From: Candidatus Proximibacter danicus
GTDB lineage: Bacteria > Pseudomonadota > Gammaproteobacteria > Burkholderiales > Rhodocyclaceae
Direction of reading: 5' to 3'
Assembly (NCBI GenBank): GCA_016710885.1
Contig: JADJUC010000001.1
Location: 62,001-126,000 of the forward strand
Length of the DNA: 64,000 nt
Position numbers and translations under genes: made by a program. This document shows positions 26,761-37,469 of this stretch, piece by piece. Position 1 is the first letter of the stretch. The number at the start of each line of letters is the position of its first letter. The notes beneath the pieces are model-generated. The model saw only the letters and a list, made by a program, of their open reading frames with translations, had not been told where the DNA came from and ran no database searches.

Positions 26761-29637
26761 ATGACCGACAAGATCGCACTCTCCGCGCTCGAACAGCGCG
26801 ACGAATTCATCCACCGCCACATCGGCCCCAATGCCGACGAAACCGCCGCCATGCTGGCCGCCATCGGCGCCGCCAGCCTCGACGCGCTGATCGGCGAAAC
26901 CGTGCCCGCCGCCATCCGCCTGCCGGCACCGCTGCCGCTGGCCGCCCCGATGCGCGAACACGATGCGCTGGCCCGCCTGAAGGGTATTGCGGCCAAGAAC
27001 GTGGTCAAGAAATCGATGATCGGCATGGGCTACTACGACACGCTGACGCCCAAGGTCATCCTGCGCAATGTCATGGAAAACCCGGGCTGGTACACCGCCT
27101 ACACGCCCTACCAGGCCGAAATCGCCCAGGGCCGCCTGGAAGCGCTGCTCAACTTCCAGCAGATGGTCATCGACCTGACCGGCCTCGAACTGGCCAACGC
27201 CTCGCTGCTCGACGAAGCCACCGCCGCCGCCGAAGCGATGACCATGGCCCGTCGCGTTTCCAAGTCGAAGTCCAACGTCTTCTTCGTCGATGAGAACTGC
27301 TTCCCGCAGACCATCGACGTGGTCAAGACCCGTGCCGCCTTCTTCGGTTTCGAACTGCGCTCGGTAAACCGGAAGAAGCCGCGCAGGAGGAATGCTTCGG
27401 CGCCCTCTTCCAGTACCCGAACGACCGAGGTGACGCCACCGACCTGTCGGCCGCCATCGGCGCCGTCAAGACACGCGGTGGCGTCGTTGCCGTCGCCACC
27501 GACCTGATGGCGTTGGTGCTGCTCAAGTCGCCGGGCACCATGGGCGCCGATATTGCCTTCGGTTCATCGCAGCGCTTTGGCGTGCCGATGGGCTTCGGCG
27601 GCCCACACGCCGCCTTCTTCGCCACGCGCGAAGCCAACGTGCGCTCCATGGCCGGCCGCATCATCGGCGTCTCGAAGGACGCCCGCGGCAACAAGGCTTA
27701 CCGCATGACGCTGCAGACGCGCGAACAGCACATCCGCCGCGAGAAGGCCAACTCCAACATCTGCACCTCGCAGGTGCTGCTCGCCAACATGGCCGGCATG
27801 TACGCCGTCTATCACGGCCCACAAGGGCTGAAGACCATCGCCGGCCGTATCCACCGCCTGACCGCAATCCTGGCCGAAGGCCTCAAGCGCGCCGGCGTGG
27901 CCGTTGCCAACAAGAGCTTTTTTGACACCTTGCGCATCGACCTCGGCACCCGTGCACTGGCTGTCTATCAGGCGGCGCAGCAGCCGGCTACAACCTTCGT
28001 CAGGCCGCCAACGGCCAACTCGCAGTCGCCGTCGATGAAAAAACCACCGCCGACGACATCGCTGCCCTGCTCAAACTGATCGCCAACGTCAATGCCGACA
28101 TTGCCGCGCTCGATGCCCACGTCGCCGCCAACGACCCGGCCGCAGCCCTGCTGCGCACAGACGCCATCCTGACGCATCCGGTGTTCAACTGCCACCACAC
28201 CGAGCACGAGATGCTGCGCTACCTCAAGCGCCTGCAGAACAAGGACCTGGCGCTCGACCACTCGATGATCTCGCTCGGCTCGTGCACCATGAAGCTCAAC
28301 GCCACCAGCGAGATGATCCCGGTCACCTGGGCGGAATTCGGCGACATGCACCCGTTTGCACCGATCGATCAAGCGCAGGGTTACCTGGAAATGATCGCCA
28401 GCCTGACCGAGTACCTGAAGACGGTCACCGGCTTCGACGCCATCTGCATGCAGCCCAACTCCGGCGCCCAGGGCGAATATGCCGGCCTCGTCGCCATCCG
28501 CCGCTACCACGCCAACCGCAATGAGGCCCATCGCAACATCTGCCTGATCCCGAAATCGGCGCACGGCACCAACCCGGCCACCGCGCAGATGTGCAACATG
28601 CAGGTGGTGGTGGTCGATTGCGACGACAACGGCAACGTCGACGTCGCCGACCTCAAGGCCAAGGCCGAGCAGCACGCCGCCAACCTCGCCTGCCTGATGA
28701 TCACCTACCCGTCCACCCACGGCGTGTTCGAGGAAGCGGTGAAAGACATCTGCGCCATCGTGCACCAGCACGGCGGCCAGGTTTACATGGACGGCGCCAA
28801 CCTCAACGCCCAGGTCGGCCTGACCTCGCCCGGCTTCATCGGCGCCGACGTCAGCCACATGAACCTGCACAAGACCTTCGCCATCCCGCACGGCGGCGGC
28901 GGGCCGGGCATGGGCCCGATCGGCCTCAAGGCCCACCTGGCGCCGTTCATGGCCAACCATGCGGTGCAGGCCATCCCCGGCCCGCATCAGGGCCAGGGCG
29001 CAGTGTCAGCCGCGCCTTACGGCTCGGCCTCGATCCTGCCGATCTCGTGGATGTACATCACCCTACTCGGCGGCGAAGGCGTCAAGCGCGCTACCGAAAT
29101 GGCCATCCTCAACGCCAACTACGTGGCCAACCAGCTCAAGGCGCACTACCCGGTGCTCTACGTCGGCAGCAAGGGCCGCGTCGCGCACGAGTGCATCCTC
29201 GACATCCGCCCGATCAAGGCGGCCACCGGCATCGCCGAGATCGACATCGCCAAGCGCCTGATGGACTACGGCTTCCACGCCCCGACGATGTCAGCTTCCC
29301 GGTGGCCGGCACGATCATGGTCGAGCCGACCGAATCGGAACCCAAGGCCGAACTCGACCGCTTCATTTCAGCCATGGTTTCGATCCGCGAGGAGATCCGC
29401 AAGATCGAGAACGGCACCTGGCCGGCCGATGCCAACCCGCTCAAGAACGCCCCACATACCCAGGCCGACGTCACCGCTGCCGACTGGGACCGCGCCTACA
29501 GCCGCGAGGAAGCCGTCTTCCCGCTGCCGTATGTGCGCGACAACAAGTTCTGGCCGAGCGTGAACCGCATCGACGACGTTTACGGCGACCGCAACCTGCA
29601 CTGTTCGTGCCCGCCAATGGAAGACTACGCCGCGTAA
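26761..29637 (+). CDS. gcvP: Glycine dehydrogenase (decarboxylating), P protein (three frameshifts in this sequence)
   Basis: The PLP-dependent P protein decarboxylates glycine. The reading starts MTDKIALSALEQRDEFIHRH and passes through MGYYDTLTPKVILRN, the SLGSCTMKLNAT region and the PLP lysine in NLHKTFAIPHGGGGPG, to SCPPMEDYAA at the end. The frame breaks near 27362 (GKPEEAAQEECFG resumes), 27977 (AAGYNLRQAANGQL resumes) and 29288 (FPVAGTIMVEPTESEP resumes). Restoring one base at each site gives 959 aa, close to the 957 of E. coli GcvP. No in-frame stop remains after repair. Three hits in one gene could also mean a decaying copy, but substitution-level conservation looks intact. It is the last gene of the riboswitch operon. 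Confidence 0.88.
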
Positions 29638-29659
29638 GTCCGGCGACAACCGCCAATGA

Positions 29660-29692
29660 AAATGCCCGCGCTTCAGCGCGGGCATTTTTTTG
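29660..29692 (+). terminator. Intrinsic terminator after gcvP
   Basis: AAATGCCCGCGC-TTCA-GCGCGGGCATTT followed by a T-run is a textbook Rho-independent terminator. It lies between the gcvP stop and the convergent nucleotidyltransferase-fold gene and probably works in both directions. Confidence 0.92.
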
Positions 29693-29721
29693 CGCGTCTG
29701 TCAGAGCCCTGTGCTGGATCG

Positions 29722-30732
29722 CTAGAACAGCCTCGGAGTCGTAAGCCCGACCTGCGCACCACGCCAAGCATCGAAATACGGCACTAACTCAGGCGGCAGC
29801 GTTGCGCGAAACGCCTCGTCCAGCGGGTAATGCGGCATCTCGGCAGTAATGGCCGACAACAAGGCTTCGCCCTGACGCTTGTCCTTGGGCCGTTTCAGCG
29901 GATTGCGCTTGTCCTGATCGGACATCCACAGCTTATGCAGCGCGAACCAGCGCGGGTCGGGCGCGACAATGCGTGCCGGTGTACCGTTGCGGCCGCACAC
30001 CACCTGATCGACCGGCCGCCCTTCGAGCAGCCATTCCTGCTCGGGCAGTGGAATTGGCGCCAGGCCAATCGAGCCAGGCAAGGCGGCAACACGGGACGGT
30101 GCCACCAGCAACTCAACCTCGTAGGCTTTGGCATTTCGCGCCTGAAAGGGCCGCTCGCTGTTGATCGTGTAGGTTGAGTCAATGGCTTTGAGCATGCCGA
30201 AGATGGAGACGGGTGACTGAGCGGCGAGCGCCAGTGCGGTTTTTTTATCCGCCGACCAGGCCAGATCGAAGTCTTCAGTGGAATCCATGCCGATGGCGAA
30301 GCGGGAAGCAGCTTCCAGTTCATAGGCCGCCAGGGCATTGGTGCCCACCACGCGCAGGCAGTTATCCAGCAGCCCGCGCCGGTCGGCAGCGCGCAGGATT
30401 GCGGCGGCTTCGCTGGCAATCGCCCCCAGGCGCAGCGCGATATAGAGCCGGCAGGTCTCCTGCAAGCGAAGCGCGCGCGCTTCTTCCTGTTCCGTCAGCC
30501 GCAACTTGCGCTGCGCGTAGTCGTCGAACTGCTGCTCGGTAGCCGCAGCGCGGCGGCCGAGTGAGCGTTCCGATCCATGGCGGTTGCGGGAAACCAGATA
30601 TTCGGCGCCATTGACCGCCTTCCAGAACAGCCGGACATCGCAGGTGTCGAGCTCGCGTGCAGACTCGATCCAGGCGTCGTAGAACTGCCGGAGATTTGCC
30701 GCGACCCTGAGGCTTTCATCATTGAATTTCAA
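29722..30732 (-). CDS. Nucleotidyltransferase-fold protein (GSU2403-like), function unknown
   Basis: The 336-aa protein has a helical N-terminal region (about 1-130) and a central nucleotidyltransferase-like core, in which VVGTNALAAYELEA is followed by STEDFDLAWSADKK. This resembles the NTP_transf_8 (GSU2403) pattern, with a G[ST]-type loop and a DxD-like pair. A conserved HKLWMSDQDKR...KDKRQGEAL segment follows near residue 270. The substrate is unknown. It is read divergently from the cobalamin-riboswitch cassette and convergently with gcvP. I am confident of the gene, less so of the family. Confidence 0.7.
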   Translation of the reverse strand: MKFNDESLRVAANLRQFYDAWIESARELDTCDVRLFWKAVNGAEYLVSRNRHGSERSLGRRAAATEQQFDDYAQRKLRLTEQEEARALRLQETCRLYIALRLGAIASEAAAILRAADRRGLLDNCLRVVGTNALAAYELEAASRFAIGMDSTEDFDLAWSADKKTALALAAQSPVSIFGMLKAIDSTYTINSERPFQARNAKAYEVELLVAPSRVAALPGSIGLAPIPLPEQEWLLEGRPVDQVVCGRNGTPARIVAPDPRWFALHKLWMSDQDKRNPLKRPKDKRQGEALLSAITAEMPHYPLDEAFRATLPPELVPYFDAWRGAQVGLTTPRLF

Positions 30733-30869
30733 TGGTTTTCCCCTTTTTCAAGCACAATCAGAATATTAAGGGGAAAAACCTTGTAAATCAATCAATAAAT
30801 ATATATCCAGATGACGGAAGCAAAATATGCCCGCTTCTTGACCGAGACCCGCCATCTCGGCGAGAATTG

Positions 30870-31147
30870 CGGCTCCTTTCGGTTCAACGAAACGGAACAC
30901 GGTGCGAATCCGTGGCGGGCCCGCCGCTGTAACCGGGGACGAACGCTGTAAGGAAACGGTAACAAAATGAAGCGAAGCGTCCCTGACGCGGCGCGCCGAC
31001 GCAGACAGTACGATATGTACGGCAAGGAGGCGCAACAAAGTCAGGGGCATTTTGTTACCGCTTCCAAGGCCGCAAGGCCAACCACTGACGGAGACCACTC
31101 CGCCGGGAAGGTGCAGTGCTTCGGCTGATCCGGAAGCCAGAAGACGT
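30870..31147 (+). ncRNA. Cobalamin riboswitch
   Basis: Core elements are readable in order: ACGGTGCGAATCCGTGGC, then GGGCCCGCCGCTGTAAC with the CCGGGGACGAA continuation, an expanded peripheral arm, then the B12-box side ACCACTGACGGAGACCACT, CCGCCGGGAAGG and AAGCCAGAAGAC. It is about 280 nt long, rather large because the P8-P12-like arm contains a long GC-rich insertion. It precedes a terminator and a peptide-maturase pair, so cobalamin probably represses them. The 5' boundary is approximate. Confidence 0.9.
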
Positions 31148-31171
31148 GTTGAACCGAGACGGAGCCAAGGC

Positions 31172-31224
31172 AAGGGCTCCGGCTGACCGCATGCGCAAGC
31201 GTGCCGTCAGCCGGAGCCCTTTTT
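31172..31224 (+). terminator. Intrinsic terminator of the cobalamin riboswitch
   Basis: AAGGGCTCCGGCTGAC pairs with GTCAGCCGGAGCCCTT over 16 bp and is followed by TTTTTG and a second T-run. It sits between the aptamer and the peptide gene, so the switch probably acts by transcription termination. Confidence 0.88.
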
Positions 31225-31255
31225 GTTTTTCTACTTTTGATTCGAGGAAATGATC

Positions 31256-31414
31256 ATGACGCAGACCGTTCAAGCACAACAACCGGTTCAGGCTCAAACC
31301 AACACCGCCAAGCCGGAAGCAGTGGCCCCGACCATCGCCATCCGCAAGAGCTGCAACCCGGACGGCATCGGCCTTTCGCACTACGTGCTGATGGACAAGA
31401 AGGCGGCCAAGTAA
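31256..31414 (+). CDS. cbpA: RiPP precursor peptide, CbpA-like (substrate of the adjacent radical SAM enzyme)
   Basis: The 52-aa peptide has a Gln/Ala/Thr-rich leader (MTQTVQAQQPVQAQ) and a distinct C-terminal core, KSCNPDGIGLSHYVLMDKK, containing one Cys and one His-Tyr pair. Two in-frame ATGs exist (31250 and 31256). I chose the second because GAGG at 31244-31247 is then spaced 8 nt away rather than 2. The stop is 2 nt before the radical SAM start. As I recall the family, CbpA/CbpB ('cobopep') pairs lie downstream of cobalamin riboswitches, exactly the arrangement here. The modification and the role of the mature product are unknown. Confidence 0.8.
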   Translation: MTQTVQAQQPVQAQTNTAKPEAVAPTIAIRKSCNPDGIGLSHYVLMDKKAAK

Positions 31415-31416
31415 AC

Positions 31417-32809
31417 ATGACTGTTGCCGCAACGACAAGCCGGGCTCCTGCACAAAAATACGCAGGTCCGGCGCTGATTCCCGTGGACATCGGCCACGCC
31501 ACTTACGCGGCGGTGACCGACCCGGACACCGCCTTCTGGGCGCTGGTCGACAAGAACCGCGTCGCCGAATCGCTGACCGGTGGCCCGCTGCTGGAGGCCT
31601 ACGGCAAGGAATACGACCGCCTCAAGCGCGAACTGCACGCACTGCGTTTCGAGCTGAAGCCTTCCGGCGTCTATCTCAACCCGACCGAGCGCTGCAACCT
31701 CAACTGCACCTACTGCTACCTGCCGGGCGAGCAGCGCAGCGGCGGCAGCCACATGCCGCAGAAAACGCTCGTCGATTCGTTGGGCGCACTGCACCTATTT
31801 CCGTTCGGTGATGGGTGACACTGATCGCAAGCCGCGCGCCATCTTCCACGGCGCCGAACCGCTGATGAACCGCGACGCGGTTTTCGCTGCCATCGACCAG
31901 TACGCCGACGATTTCGTCTTCGGCCTGCAGACCAACGGCACGCTGCTCGACGATGCAGCACTCGACTTCCTGACCTCGCGCAACGTCAGCATCGGCCTCT
32001 CGCTCGACGGTCCGGCAGCCAACATCACCGACGCCACACGCCTGACCTGGGGCGGCAAGAGCGTGCCTGACAAGGTCCTGCGGGCGATGGAGAAGCTGCG
32101 CGGCTACGGCTCGTGGAGCGTCATCACGACCTGCACGACCGAGAATCTGCCCTACCTGACGCGCATGGTCGAGCTGTTCCATGCCGCCGAGGTGCCGACC
32201 TGCATGCTCAACACCTTGCGCTGCACCTTGCCCGGCGCGCGCGGGGTCAAACCGGCTGATGGTGACATGGCGACGGCTTTCTTTGCCGCGCTCGACCGGA
32301 CGCACGAGCTATACAAGGAAACCGGGCGCAAGCTGATGGTCGCCAACTTCGCCAACATCCTGCTGGCGATCCTGGCACCGACCGCACGCCGGCTGATGTG
32401 CGACATCTCGCCCTGCGGCGGCGGTCGCGCCTTCTTCGCGCTGGCGGCCGACGGCGGCCTCTACCCGTGCAGCGAGTTCATCGGCCTGCCGCGCTTCAAC
32501 GGCGGCAACCTGCTCACCGATGGCGTTGAGGCGGCGCTGAAATCGGAAGCCTTCCGCCCGGTGATCACCCGCGACGTCGACACCTTCGACCCCTGCGGTT
32601 CCTGCGCCATCCGCCACTTCTGCGGCTCGCCGTGCCCGGCCGAAGCGGCCGAGATGAACGGCGGCATGGACAAGATCGGTGCCTTCTGCGATTTCTACAA
32701 GGAACAGGTCAACTACGCCCTGCGCCTGATCGCCGACGGCAAGGCCAATGACTACCTGTGGGATGGGTGGGACGAGGAGACGGAGACGGTGTTCAACATC
32801 GTTAACTGA
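31417..32809 (+). CDS. cbpB: Peptide-modifying radical SAM/SPASM enzyme, CbpB-like (one-base frameshift)
   Basis: The radical SAM [4Fe-4S] motif is C93-x3-C97-x2-C100 in ERCNLNCTYCYLPGEQ. An N-terminal RiPP-recognition-like segment precedes it. The C-terminal SPASM-type region has CDISPCGGGR, YPCSEFIGLPRF and DPCGSCAIRHFCGSPCP. The frame breaks near 31794, where an extra C turns LHYFRSVMGDTDRKPRA into a stop. Removing it gives 463 aa. The enzyme should modify the 52-aa peptide encoded 2 nt upstream, under cobalamin control. The closest family I know is CbpB (PqqE/anSME-like). Confidence 0.85.
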
Positions 32810-32812
32810 AAA

Positions 32813-32890
32813 AGCCCGGCACACATAGCCGGGCCAATCCGTGTGTGCGCGGCCAAGGAAACCTTAAGTTTCCTTGGCCGTTGCTTTTTA
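32813..32890. terminator. Two hairpins between cbpB and the convergent solute-binding protein gene
   Basis: First hairpin: AGCCCGGC-ACACATA-GCCGGGC (32813-32834). Second: a 12-bp perfect stem GGCCAAGGAAAC/GTTTCCTTGGCC (32851-32879) followed by GTTGCTTTTTATT. Together they can terminate cbpB on the plus strand and, for the second, the binding-protein gene on the minus strand. Confidence 0.8.
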
Positions 32891-33748
32891 TTCCGGCAGG
32901 CCGTTCAGCATGAACATGACCTTGAGCCCTTCGCCAGGGTTGCCAAGCGGCTCAAACCAGCGCTTGAGGACCACACCAATCTCGCCGGAGCGATAAAGGC
33001 GCGAAAGCGTACGGTCAACCGCCAGGCGGAAATCCGCATCGCGGCGCATCATCAAACCATACGGCTCGTAGCTGAACTGGTCGTCACCCAGATCGAAAGC
33101 CTGGCCAGCACCGCGGACAATCGCCGTCGTGATCAGCACGGTGCGGTCCGCCGCATAAGCCGTTGCTGTCTTATCCTTCAACGCCTCGATGGCCGCATCG
33201 TGATCCTTCACCTTGATCAGCCGGACACCGATCTTTGCGTTATTGACCAGGTTATCCAGCGTCTTTTCCGTTGTTGTACCACTGACGACCGCGACGCGCT
33301 GACCCTTGATCTCCTCCAGCGACGACGGCTTCTCCCCCTTGCGGTAAAGCAGGCCGGCGCCATCGACAAAGGTCATCACACTGAAATCGAACTCAGCGCG
33401 GCGCGACAGGGTTTGCGTGGTATTGCCGCATTCGAGATCGACATCACCATTCTTCACGGCCTCGAAACGGCTCTGTGCCGTTACCGGCACCCACTTGATC
33501 TCAAGGTTAGGCAGATTGAGCTGACGCGCCAGATCCTCGGCAACAATCTGACACAGCTCAACGCTGTAGCCACGCGGTTTTTTGTTGTCATCGGAGACAA
33601 AAGAGAACGGGATCGAGTTTTCCCGATACCCCATTTTTACCGTACCCGACTGCTTGATTTTGCTGAGCGTCGATTCGCTGGCGAAAGATGGCAAGGCCAC
33701 CATGAGCGATACTGCCAAGCCTGCGGCAATGAGCGTGCGCTTGATCAT
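32888..33748 (-). CDS. Periplasmic amino-acid ABC transporter substrate-binding protein (GltI-like)
   Basis: The 286-aa protein starts with a Sec signal peptide (MIKRTLIAAGLAVSLMVALPSFA, cleavage near residue 24) and continues with the PBP type 2 signature (SGTVKMGYRENSIPFSFV, then GYSVELCQIVAEDLA). The layout resembles the Glu/Asp-binding GltI group. No permease or ATPase gene is adjacent, so it may pair with a remote transporter or act as an orphan receptor. Substrate assignment is an inference. Confidence 0.85.
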   Translation of the reverse strand: MIKRTLIAAGLAVSLMVALPSFASESTLSKIKQSGTVKMGYRENSIPFSFVSDDNKKPRGYSVELCQIVAEDLARQLNLPNLEIKWVPVTAQSRFEAVKNGDVDLECGNTTQTLSRRAEFDFSVMTFVDGAGLLYRKGEKPSSLEEIKGQRVAVVSGTTTEKTLDNLVNNAKIGVRLIKVKDHDAAIEALKDKTATAYAADRTVLITTAIVRGAGQAFDLGDDQFSYEPYGLMMRRDADFRLAVDRTLSRLYRSGEIGVVLKRWFEPLGNPGEGLKVMFMLNGLPE

Positions 33749-33849
33749 TGAATTTCCTCTGTTGTGATGATGGGGGGATACAACCGGCTCAGTATGCCAA
33801 AAAAATCACCAGCGGAGGCAAGCGTTCACCATAAGACCAGAAGGCATGA

Positions 33850-34773
33850 CTACGCCACCCGCGGCATGGCAATCTCATCACTGGTCTTCGCCTCGGCCGA
33901 AAACTCACGGCAAAGCGCGAGGAAGGCGCGCAGGCCGGCACCGTGAAATTTTTCCCGATGCCAGACAAAATTGAAGGTACGGCGCAGGTCCAGCGTTGGT
34001 GTTTTCACCGCGACCAGGCTACCGCGCCGGAACGCGTCGCGCAGCGCCAAGCGCGAGATGCAGCCAAGCCCAAGGCCGCTCTCCACCGCCCGCTTGATCG
34101 CCTCGGTGTGCTCCAGCTCCAGCCGTACCGAAAGTTGTGGCAGATGGTGGCGAAAGGCATGGTCGAAAGTGTCGCGGGTGCCAGAGCCCGGCTCACGCAG
34201 AATCCACGGCTCGGCCAGAAGCTTCTGCAGCGAGGCTTTTTTGCCCGCCAGTGCATGGCCGGGAGCCGCGAACACCACCAGCTCGTCATCGATCCAGGGC
34301 ACAACCTCCAGATCAGGATGACGGCAATCGCCTTCCACCAACCCGAGATCAACCTCGTGCGTTGCCAGGGCTGCCAGCAGCGTTGAGGTATTGCGCACCT
34401 CCAGCCGCACCCGCGCCTGCGGATGCCGTTGCAGGAACTCGGCGACGATCAGCGTTGCCAGATAGTTGCCGATGGTCAGCGTGGCGCCGACATTGAGATT
34501 TCCGATGGCCTCGTGGCCGAGCAACAAGTCGTCGATCTCGGCCGCCCGATCGAGCAACTCCACCGCTTTCGGCAACAAACTACGCCCCTGCTCGTTGAGG
34601 CGTAGCGACTTGCCGATGCGATCGAACAGGCGCTTACCGGTCTGTCGCTCCAGTTCCGCCAGCGCCGTACTCGCCGCCGACTGGGTCAGGGAAATGGCCG
34701 AAGCCGCTGCGGAAACGCTGCCGTGACGTGCGATGGCCGCGAAGATCTGGAGTTGCCGTAGGGTGAAATGCAT
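33850..34773 (-). CDS. LysR-family transcriptional regulator divergent from fpr
   Basis: The 307-aa regulator has the N-terminal helix-turn-helix (MHFTLRQLQIFAAIARHGSVSAAASAISLTQ, residues 1-31) and a C-terminal effector domain with GCISRLALRDAF and an EPGSGTRDTF loop. The gene is divergent from a ferredoxin-NADP reductase gene across a 110-bp spacer with a LysR-type palindrome. This matches FinR-fpr type pairs that induce reductase under oxidative stress. The inducer is not known from the sequence. Confidence 0.9.
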   Translation of the reverse strand: MHFTLRQLQIFAAIARHGSVSAAASAISLTQSAASTALAELERQTGKRLFDRIGKSLRLNEQGRSLLPKAVELLDRAAEIDDLLLGHEAIGNLNVGATLTIGNYLATLIVAEFLQRHPQARVRLEVRNTSTLLAALATHEVDLGLVEGDCRHPDLEVVPWIDDELVVFAAPGHALAGKKASLQKLLAEPWILREPGSGTRDTFDHAFRHHLPQLSVRLELEHTEAIKRAVESGLGLGCISRLALRDAFRRGSLVAVKTPTLDLRRTFNFVWHREKFHGAGLRAFLALCREFSAEAKTSDEIAMPRVA

Positions 34774-34779
34774 ATTTAC

Positions 34780-34797
34780 ATCGCTAATATAAGTGAT
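34780..34797. promoter_or_regulatory. Candidate LysR operator in the lysR-fpr spacer
   Basis: ATCGCT-AATATA-AGTGAT is a 6-6-6 near-perfect inverted repeat (one mismatch per arm) containing a T-N11-A frame, typical of LysR-family sites. It lies 7 nt upstream of the lysR start and 3 nt before the TATAAT of fpr, so it could control both directions. Confidence 0.6.
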
Positions 34798-34800
34798 AGA

Positions 34801-34806
34801 TATAAT
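34801..34806 (+). promoter_or_regulatory. Candidate -10 of fpr
   Basis: Perfect TATAAT 78 nt before the fpr start. The best upstream match, TTTACA at 34775-34780, gives a 20-bp spacing that is longer than ideal, which fits an activator-dependent promoter. Confidence 0.5.
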
Positions 34807-34883
34807 CTGTTATGCAAATACTACGCATTAACCTAGACTGCAGCTACCCCCTACCCCAACAGAAAAAAGACCGACGCACGATC

Positions 34884-35660
34884 ATGAGCAAATACGCCAC
34901 CGAAACAGTTCTGGATGTCCGCCACTGGAACGACACCCTGTTCAGCTTCCGCACCACGCGTGATCCCGGGCTGCGTTTCGTCAATGGCCAGTTCGTGATG
35001 ATCGGCCTGGAAGTCGAAGGCAAGCCGCTGACGCGTGCCTACAGCATCGCCAGCGCCAACCACGATGAGTACCTGGAATTCTTCAGCATCAAGGTGCCGA
35101 ACGGCCCGCTCACCTCGCGCCTGCAGCACCTGAAGACCGGTGACCCGATCGTCGTCAGCCGCAAACCCACCGGTACGCTGGTGCTGCGTGACCTGAAGCC
35201 GGGCAAGCACCTCTACCTGTTCGGCACCGGCACCGGGCTGGCGCCTTTCCTGTCGCTGATCAAGGACCCGGAAGCCTACGAGCGCTTCGAAAAAGTAGTG
35301 CTGGTGCACGGCGTGCGCACCACCAGTGAACTGGCTTATACAGACTTCATCGAGAACGAACTGCCGAACCACGAGTTCCTTGGCGAACTTACCACCGGCA
35401 AGCTCGTTTACTACCCCACCGTGACCCGTGAGCCCTTCCGCAACCAGGGCCGCGTCACCGACCTCATCAACGCCGGCAAGCTCTTTGCCGACATCGGCCT
35501 GCCGCCACTGGACCCGGCGGTTGACCGCGCCATGATCTGCGGCAGCCCGGCAATGAACCGCGACATGTGCGAGCTGCTTGACGCGCGCGGCTTCAAGGTT
35601 TCGCCGTACATCGGCGCACAAGGCGACTACGTGATCGAACGGGCCTTCGTCGAGAAATAG
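34884..35660 (+). CDS. fpr: Ferredoxin--NADP reductase
   Basis: The 258-aa FAD enzyme exchanges electrons between NADPH and ferredoxin/flavodoxin. FAD-binding RAYSIAS (about residues 50-56) and the NADP-binding GTGTGLAPFLSLI (about 112-124) are clear, and the C-terminal tail ends in a Tyr/Ala/Phe-type stacking region (DYVIERAFVEK). I use the ATG at 34884 because homologues start MSxYxTExVL; a Met 24 codons upstream lies in the promoter region. Divergent LysR gene suggests redox regulation. Confidence 0.92.
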   Translation: MSKYATETVLDVRHWNDTLFSFRTTRDPGLRFVNGQFVMIGLEVEGKPLTRAYSIASANHDEYLEFFSIKVPNGPLTSRLQHLKTGDPIVVSRKPTGTLVLRDLKPGKHLYLFGTGTGLAPFLSLIKDPEAYERFEKVVLVHGVRTTSELAYTDFIENELPNHEFLGELTTGKLVYYPTVTREPFRNQGRVTDLINAGKLFADIGLPPLDPAVDRAMICGSPAMNRDMCELLDARGFKVSPYIGAQGDYVIERAFVEK

Positions 35661-35845
35661 TCCTTTTTCTTCGGCGCCAAGACCGCCAGTCGATCGACGC
35701 GCGATGAATTGCATCCGGGCACGGCACTGGCCATTTGTGGCCAGGCAGTGCCCGTGGCCACCTCAACCATCCCCGGCATCGCCGTGACATTGAGGGCAAA
35801 CGCCCCCGGCGCGACAAGCGCAAGCATCTTTCCGCGACTGATCAT
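35627..35845 (-). CDS. Possible small hypothetical protein overlapping fpr 3' end
   Basis: The 72-aa reading has a strong ribosome site (AAAGGAGAGACAA just before ATG) and an N-terminal hydrophobic stretch, MISRGKMLALVAPGAFALNV. The C-terminal part overlaps the convergent fpr end by 34 nt. I recognise no family. It may be real, a truncated remnant of a longer secreted protein, or chance. The remaining bases up to the response-regulator gene (35846-36065) contain nothing I recognise. Confidence 0.3.
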   Translation of the reverse strand: MISRGKMLALVAPGAFALNVTAMPGMVEVATGTAWPQMASAVPGCNSSRVDRLAVLAPKKKDYFSTKARSIT

Positions 35846-36065
35846 TTGTCTCTCCTTTTCGGTTTTTTCAATCAGGGTCTGGAATCGTCACGCCATGCGC
35901 GTGACAACAACCCTCTAGCCGAATCTGTGCCAGACAAGAATTAGTCAGTAAAATCAGACGATTGCGCCTGTTGATGGGGGCCGGGCAGCCGTCTTGATGG
36001 AATATTCGTCGCCTGTCGGCGACAGGCTCGCGGCGCCCTGCCTTCGCGGCTTGATTCTGCGGGAT

Positions 36066-37465
<1,400 letters not shown>

Positions 37466-37469
<4 letters not shown>

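Noticed and set aside
25089..27026. 645-codon open frame on the minus strand across gcvT and gcvH
   Set aside because: It runs antisense to two well-conserved genes and through the glycine riboswitch. Its residue composition (Val/Gly/Asp-rich) is that of a GC-rich shadow frame.
35709..35944. Short plus-strand frames downstream of fpr
   Set aside because: No ribosome site and no recognisable motif. The minus-strand small ORF has the better start signal, although it is itself doubtful.
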